The notes beneath the pieces are model-generated. The model was not told the origin of the DNA. It ran no database searches and saw nothing but the letters and a program-made list of their open reading frames with translations. Below, piece by piece: positions 39,850 to 42,113 of a stretch of 42,113 nucleotides of DNA (positions are counted from its first letter, which is position 1; the number at the start of each line of letters is the position of its first letter). The position numbers and the translations under genes were made by a program. Location: positions 1 through 42,113 of the forward strand of contig OMYS01000012.1 of assembly GCA_900315305.1 (NCBI GenBank), given 5' to 3'. The DNA is from an uncultured Eubacteriales bacterium (GTDB lineage Bacteria; Bacillota; Clostridia; Lachnospirales; Lachnospiraceae).

Positions 39850-40185
39850 ATGGATACAATTTATGTGCTGAATAGAGACGGCAGACCACTCATGCCGATG
39901 CATTCATGGGGCCGGGTCCAGCGGTTCCTGAAGAGCGGCCGGGCATCTGTGGTATCCAGCCTTCCGTTTACCATCCGTCTGAAAAAGCAGATCGAGGACC
40001 CGGAGCTGGACCGCTGCATTCTGGGAATCGATCCCGGACGGACAAATATCGGTCTCTGTGTCACCGACGGCAAGGGCAAGCACAATGATAGGTGGATTGC
40101 CCTCGATGCTGCTGATCATACGCTTGAGAAAGCTCAGTCTCGCTTTACGCTGTTGCACCACAACACAGGCATTGTCTTTGTATAA
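39850..40185 (+). pseudogene. iscB: IscB nuclease, deletion derivative
   Basis: 111 codons behind GGAAGGAGG. Residues 1-70 are a typical IscB N-terminus: PLMP motif at 13-16 (NRDGRPLMPMHSWGRVQRFL) and RuvC-I with Asp61 in GIDPGRTNIG. After about residue 76 the sequence no longer follows the family (bridge helix, RuvC-II, HNH and RuvC-III are missing) and ends after 35 more residues with 'RFTLLHHNTGIVFV', possibly the original C-terminus joined by an internal deletion. Full IscB has ~400-500 residues. It cannot be an active nuclease; it could still bind RNA only if the missing parts are not needed. Confidence 0.85.
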
Positions 40186-40662
40186 GACCAGAAAGGCGTT
40201 CCTCCCCAGGGCAAAGCCCTGGGGCTTCCGCGCCAATTAAAGTTCTGTGACGTCTGCCGGATTGCCCTGAACGACAAGGACGGCTTTCCACACGTTCTCC
40301 CGCTGAATTTTGGCATGACCTGTGAGAACGGGCAGATCGAGCTCTTCTTCCACAGTGCCACGGAGGGGTACAAGCTCGAGCTTATAAAAAATGACAACCG
40401 CGCTTCCTTTGAGATGGACTGCGATCACACTCTGCAGTACTTTGAGGACAAGGGCTACTGCACCTTTGCCTATGAGAGCGTGATCGGAAAGGGGCATATT
40501 ACGATTCTTGAGGGCGAGGAGAAGGTGGACGCACTCCAGAAGCTGATGGACCACTATCATCCGGGAAAGCACGCGTATTTCAACCCGGCAGCAATCCCGA
40601 GGACGACTGTCTACAAGCTGACCGTCGAGAGCGTCACCGGGAAGCGGAAAAAGAAGAAGTAA

Positions 40663-41037
40663 CGGATGATTGGCACGAAATGATTTCCTGTTGGCACCTG
40701 GTGATGTTCCTTCCTTCCGGTTTGGACGTTGCAAGCTACGTGCCACTGGCGCGCAGCTTGTGTCTTTTGCAGAATAAATGCACAAGTAGACTTTAAAAGT
40801 GGACTTTAAAGGAACTTTAGGGTATATGGTAGACTTTAAAATGGGCGGCATTACGCCTATCCTGCAGATGATGAAGGATCTGAAGAAGGGCGGGAAAAGA
40901 AAGGCGCTTCTCATTTCCGCGACAGGAAACGATTTGTTGGAAGAAGAATCAAGGCGCGAGGCCCACCTGGGGTGTGGGAAGGTCTAATTCTCATCCGAGA
41001 GTGATCTGGCCACCAGAACACAGAAAGGGATAAAGAT
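40663..41037 (+). other. Degenerate stretch with three GACTTTAAA repeats and a helicase-like scrap
   Basis: No intact gene. GACTTTAAA occurs three times (near 40791, 40802 and 40832). A weak frame from GTG 40799 to 40987 contains 'MGGITPILQMMKDLKKGGK', close to 'MGGITPLLQTLKKAGK' at 41789-41836 in the DUF3427-helicase remnant, so this may be a second, older scrap of the same gene. The remainder of that frame is not recognised. The ribosome site AGAAAGGG before 41038 belongs to the next gene. Confidence 0.4.
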
Positions 41038-41544
41038 ATGGTTCTGTTTTCGACGAAGCGCTGCAATATCCGTTTCTTTCAGGCAAAGGATATCGAGCGG
41101 TTCATGTCATACCGGAATGATCCGGTGTGGATGAAATATCAGGGCTTCAAAGGCCTTTCAAGGACAGAATATGAAAAAGCGCTGCTTTCCACATCGGATT
41201 GGAAACAGGGTGTCCAGCTGGCGGTGACGGATAAAGAGGACTTCCTGATCGGCGATTTGTATGTACGGGAGGACCCGGACCAGGTGGAAATCGGATTTTC
41301 GATCGCACCGGAATATGCCCGGAGAGGCTACATGGCAGAGGCTGTCTGCGGTCTTCTTACTTACCTTCGTGAAATCAGTGGCAAGCCGGTCATTGCCGAG
41401 ACGGATCCGGAAAATGAAGCCTCCATTCGGTTTCTTCGAAAACTGGGATTTCAGTACGCCGGCAGATATGACGGATGGGAACAATACAGGAAAGAGCTTT
41501 TCGGAAGTTACTCGTACTTGCGACTCAAATCCGAAAGGATTTAA
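41038..41544 (+). CDS. GNAT-family N-acetyltransferase (RimJ/RimL type)
   Basis: A 168-residue acetyltransferase: 'CNIRFFQAKDIERFMSYRND' at the N-terminus, 'FLIGDLYVREDPDQVEIGFS', acetyl-CoA loop 'IAPEYARRGYMAEAV' (R-R-G-Y/x-G/A pattern) and 'AETDPENEASIRFLRKLGFQ'. It transfers an acetyl group to an amine, likely a protein N-terminus or small molecule. Start ATG behind AGAAAGGG. It lies between two remnants of a helicase gene, so it may have been inserted there. Confidence 0.9.
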   Translation: MVLFSTKRCNIRFFQAKDIERFMSYRNDPVWMKYQGFKGLSRTEYEKALLSTSDWKQGVQLAVTDKEDFLIGDLYVREDPDQVEIGFSIAPEYARRGYMAEAVCGLLTYLREISGKPVIAETDPENEASIRFLRKLGFQYAGRYDGWEQYRKELFGSYSYLRLKSERI

Positions 41545-41547
41545 GGC

Positions 41548-41935
41548 ATGATCGAGCGTGAACATTATCTCCGTTTTTCTTCTGAATTAAAGAACGGTCT
41601 TTTGCGCGGCTACGCGGATGCCTCCATTGAGGCGAACCTTGCCCTCCGCCCGCAGTTCATTTTCAATGATCCGGCGGCGGGACGGAAGGTCCTTGTCGAT
41701 CTGGAAAATGAGCTGCGCCGCTGCGACCGGTTTGGAAAATGAGCTGCGCCGCTGCGACCGGTTCGCAATGAGCGTGGCATTTGTCACGATGGGCGGCATC
41801 ACGCCTCTTCTGCAGACGCTGAAGAAGGCCGGGAAACTCATGGCTATGAGCATGGGGATGGTCGCTCTGCTCGAAGTGCTGCATGCATTTCTTGGTGGAG
41901 CAATGGAAAGTGTAGCCGCGCGGTTAACTGCATAA
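41548..41935 (+). pseudogene. DUF3427-type DEAD/DEAH helicase, N-terminal fragment with tandem-duplication frameshift
   Basis: The frame from 41548 reads 'LKNGLLRGYADASIEANLAL', 'RPQFIFNDPAAGRKVLVDLE', 'NELRRCDRF', the N-terminus of large DUF3427 helicases with a phospholipase-D-like domain. A 31-bp unit (41703-41733) is repeated at 41734-41764, shifting the frame to a stop at 41740-41742. After the duplicate the right frame resumes 'ELRRCDRFAMSVAFVTMGGI' but ends at 41935 without the helicase part. The true family protein is ~1000 residues. Start ATG has no clear ribosome site. Confidence 0.75.
41703..41764 (+). repeat. 31-bp perfect tandem duplication (one mismatch)
   Basis: Units 41703-41733 and 41734-41764 differ only in the last base. 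The length is not a multiple of three, so the duplication alone breaks the helicase frame. Confidence 0.95.
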
Positions 41936-41967
41936 GCAGAAAACGGAACACTATGGAGGTGTCATCT

Positions 41968-42084
41968 GTGGCAAAGAGAAAACCAATTTCAAAAGTAAAA
42001 AAATATTACAGTTTTGAAAACAAACTATTGATAAGAGCGCTTGAAAACGCTATGATATGCTTGACAGATGATTTCAAAAGTTAA
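41968..42084 (+). CDS. Possible 38-residue basic peptide
   Basis: GTG 41968 lies 7 nt after GGAGGT and opens 38 codons (VAKRKPISKVKKYYSFENKL then LIRALENAMICLTDDFKS). The product is basic at the N-terminus. No family is recognised. The word ATTTCAAAAGT occurs at both ends of the frame. It may equally be a chance frame. Confidence 0.3.
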   Translation: MAKRKPISKVKKYYSFENKLLIRALENAMICLTDDFKS

Positions 42085-42113
42085 GTTACATTGCATTTTT
42101 GAAAGCGGATATG

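Larger units (their letters stand above)
39471..40239 (+). mobile_element. IscB-type (IS200/IS605-related) element, internally deleted, no transposase
   Basis: A 769-bp insertion in a PPOX gene. Left end: hairpin CCACGGGG-CAAG-CCCCGTGG (39479-39498). Right end: hairpin CCCCAGGGC-AAA-GCCCTGGGG (40204-40224). Between them are a long structured RNA region and a shortened iscB. Subterminal hairpins are those recognised by Y1 TnpA transposases, and this group is moved by TnpA acting in trans. The only flanking duplication is the AAGTT that could also be target-site microhomology. Confidence 0.8.
39409..40662 (+). pseudogene. PPOX-fold flavoprotein gene split by an IscB element
   Basis: The 5' piece (39409-39471) encodes MRRSDRELTDLDDILDVMRK-F behind GGAGG; the 3' piece (from 40240) resumes K-F-CDVCRIALNDKDGFPHV and runs to 40662, giving 'ILEGEEKVDALQKLMDHYHP'-type C-terminus of the pyridoxamine-phosphate-oxidase/nitroimidazole-reductase-like family (~160 residues). 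The codons for Lys-Phe occur at both ends, and AAGTT is present once on each side (39466-39470, 40240-40244). Removing 39471-40244 (774 bp) restores one continuous frame. The insertion puts a stop at 39520-39522, so the gene is inactive. Confidence 0.9.

Noticed and set aside
39850..40185. Functional compact IscB or Cas9-like nuclease
   Set aside because: Lacks bridge helix, HNH, RuvC-II and RuvC-III; only PLMP and RuvC-I remain.

Overview
The window looks like chromosome of a strictly anaerobic, moderately high-GC Firmicute, most likely a Lachnospiraceae-type clostridium (inference). The support is strong AGGAGG ribosome sites, a Ni,Fe-CO dehydrogenase-like protein, an AmmeMemoRadiSam locus, a clostridial ACGX-type radical-SAM peptide system, and many small flavo- and Fe-S proteins of anaerobic metabolism. 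I saw no rRNA, tRNA or CRISPR array.

Layout. 1-5.4 kb is a degraded zone. It holds a LacI regulator cut by the window edge, remnants of a Schlafen-type ATP-binding protein, a uracil-DNA-glycosylase-like protein and a MATE pump, plus intact genes (GyrI-like effector-binding protein, DUF4143 ATPase, HxlR and LysR regulators). 5.4-8.7 kb carries a MarR/MATE efflux unit with two matching MarR palindromes, then an aldo/keto reductase with C-terminal ferredoxin domain. 8.7-13.1 kb is the most interesting part: an ACGX-repeat peptide, its radical SAM/SPASM enzyme and a flavin-binding PPOX-fold protein in one operon, next to an MDR dehydrogenase and a LysR regulator. The LysR gene, the dehydrogenase and the peptide operon share a conserved promoter module of about 63 bp, so they look like one local regulon.

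13.2-21.4 kb: MutS-like ATPase, self-regulated TetR with a CMD-cupin protein, a membrane/spermidine-synthase fusion bracketed by two nearly identical 70-bp palindromic repeats, an AmmeMemoRadiSam pair (fused MEMO-AMMECR1 plus radical SAM) and a small hydrolase. 21.5-25.1 kb: a TDT-family transporter and a divergent cooS in one transcription unit. The CooS has a His-rich N-terminus and an Asp where a C-cluster Cys is expected. A 43-residue membrane peptide and a strong terminator follow. 25.1-30.3 kb: a cobalamin riboswitch and terminator precede a peptide/nickel-type ABC importer (lipoprotein, two permeases, double ATPase). The second permease is frameshifted at a run of eight G.

30.3-38.9 kb: flavoredoxin, hydrolases, LysR, an N-terminally truncated FAD oxidoreductase coupled to a ferredoxin reductase, a DUF2156 protein and a DUF234 ATPase. 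39-42.1 kb: an orphan HTH antitoxin-like regulator, a PPOX gene split by an IscB/omega-RNA element that kept its RNA and ends but lost most of IscB, a GNAT acetyltransferase, and scraps of a DUF3427 helicase broken by a 31-bp tandem duplication. A family of about 45-bp REP-like hairpins is scattered in intergenic spaces from 12 to 37 kb.
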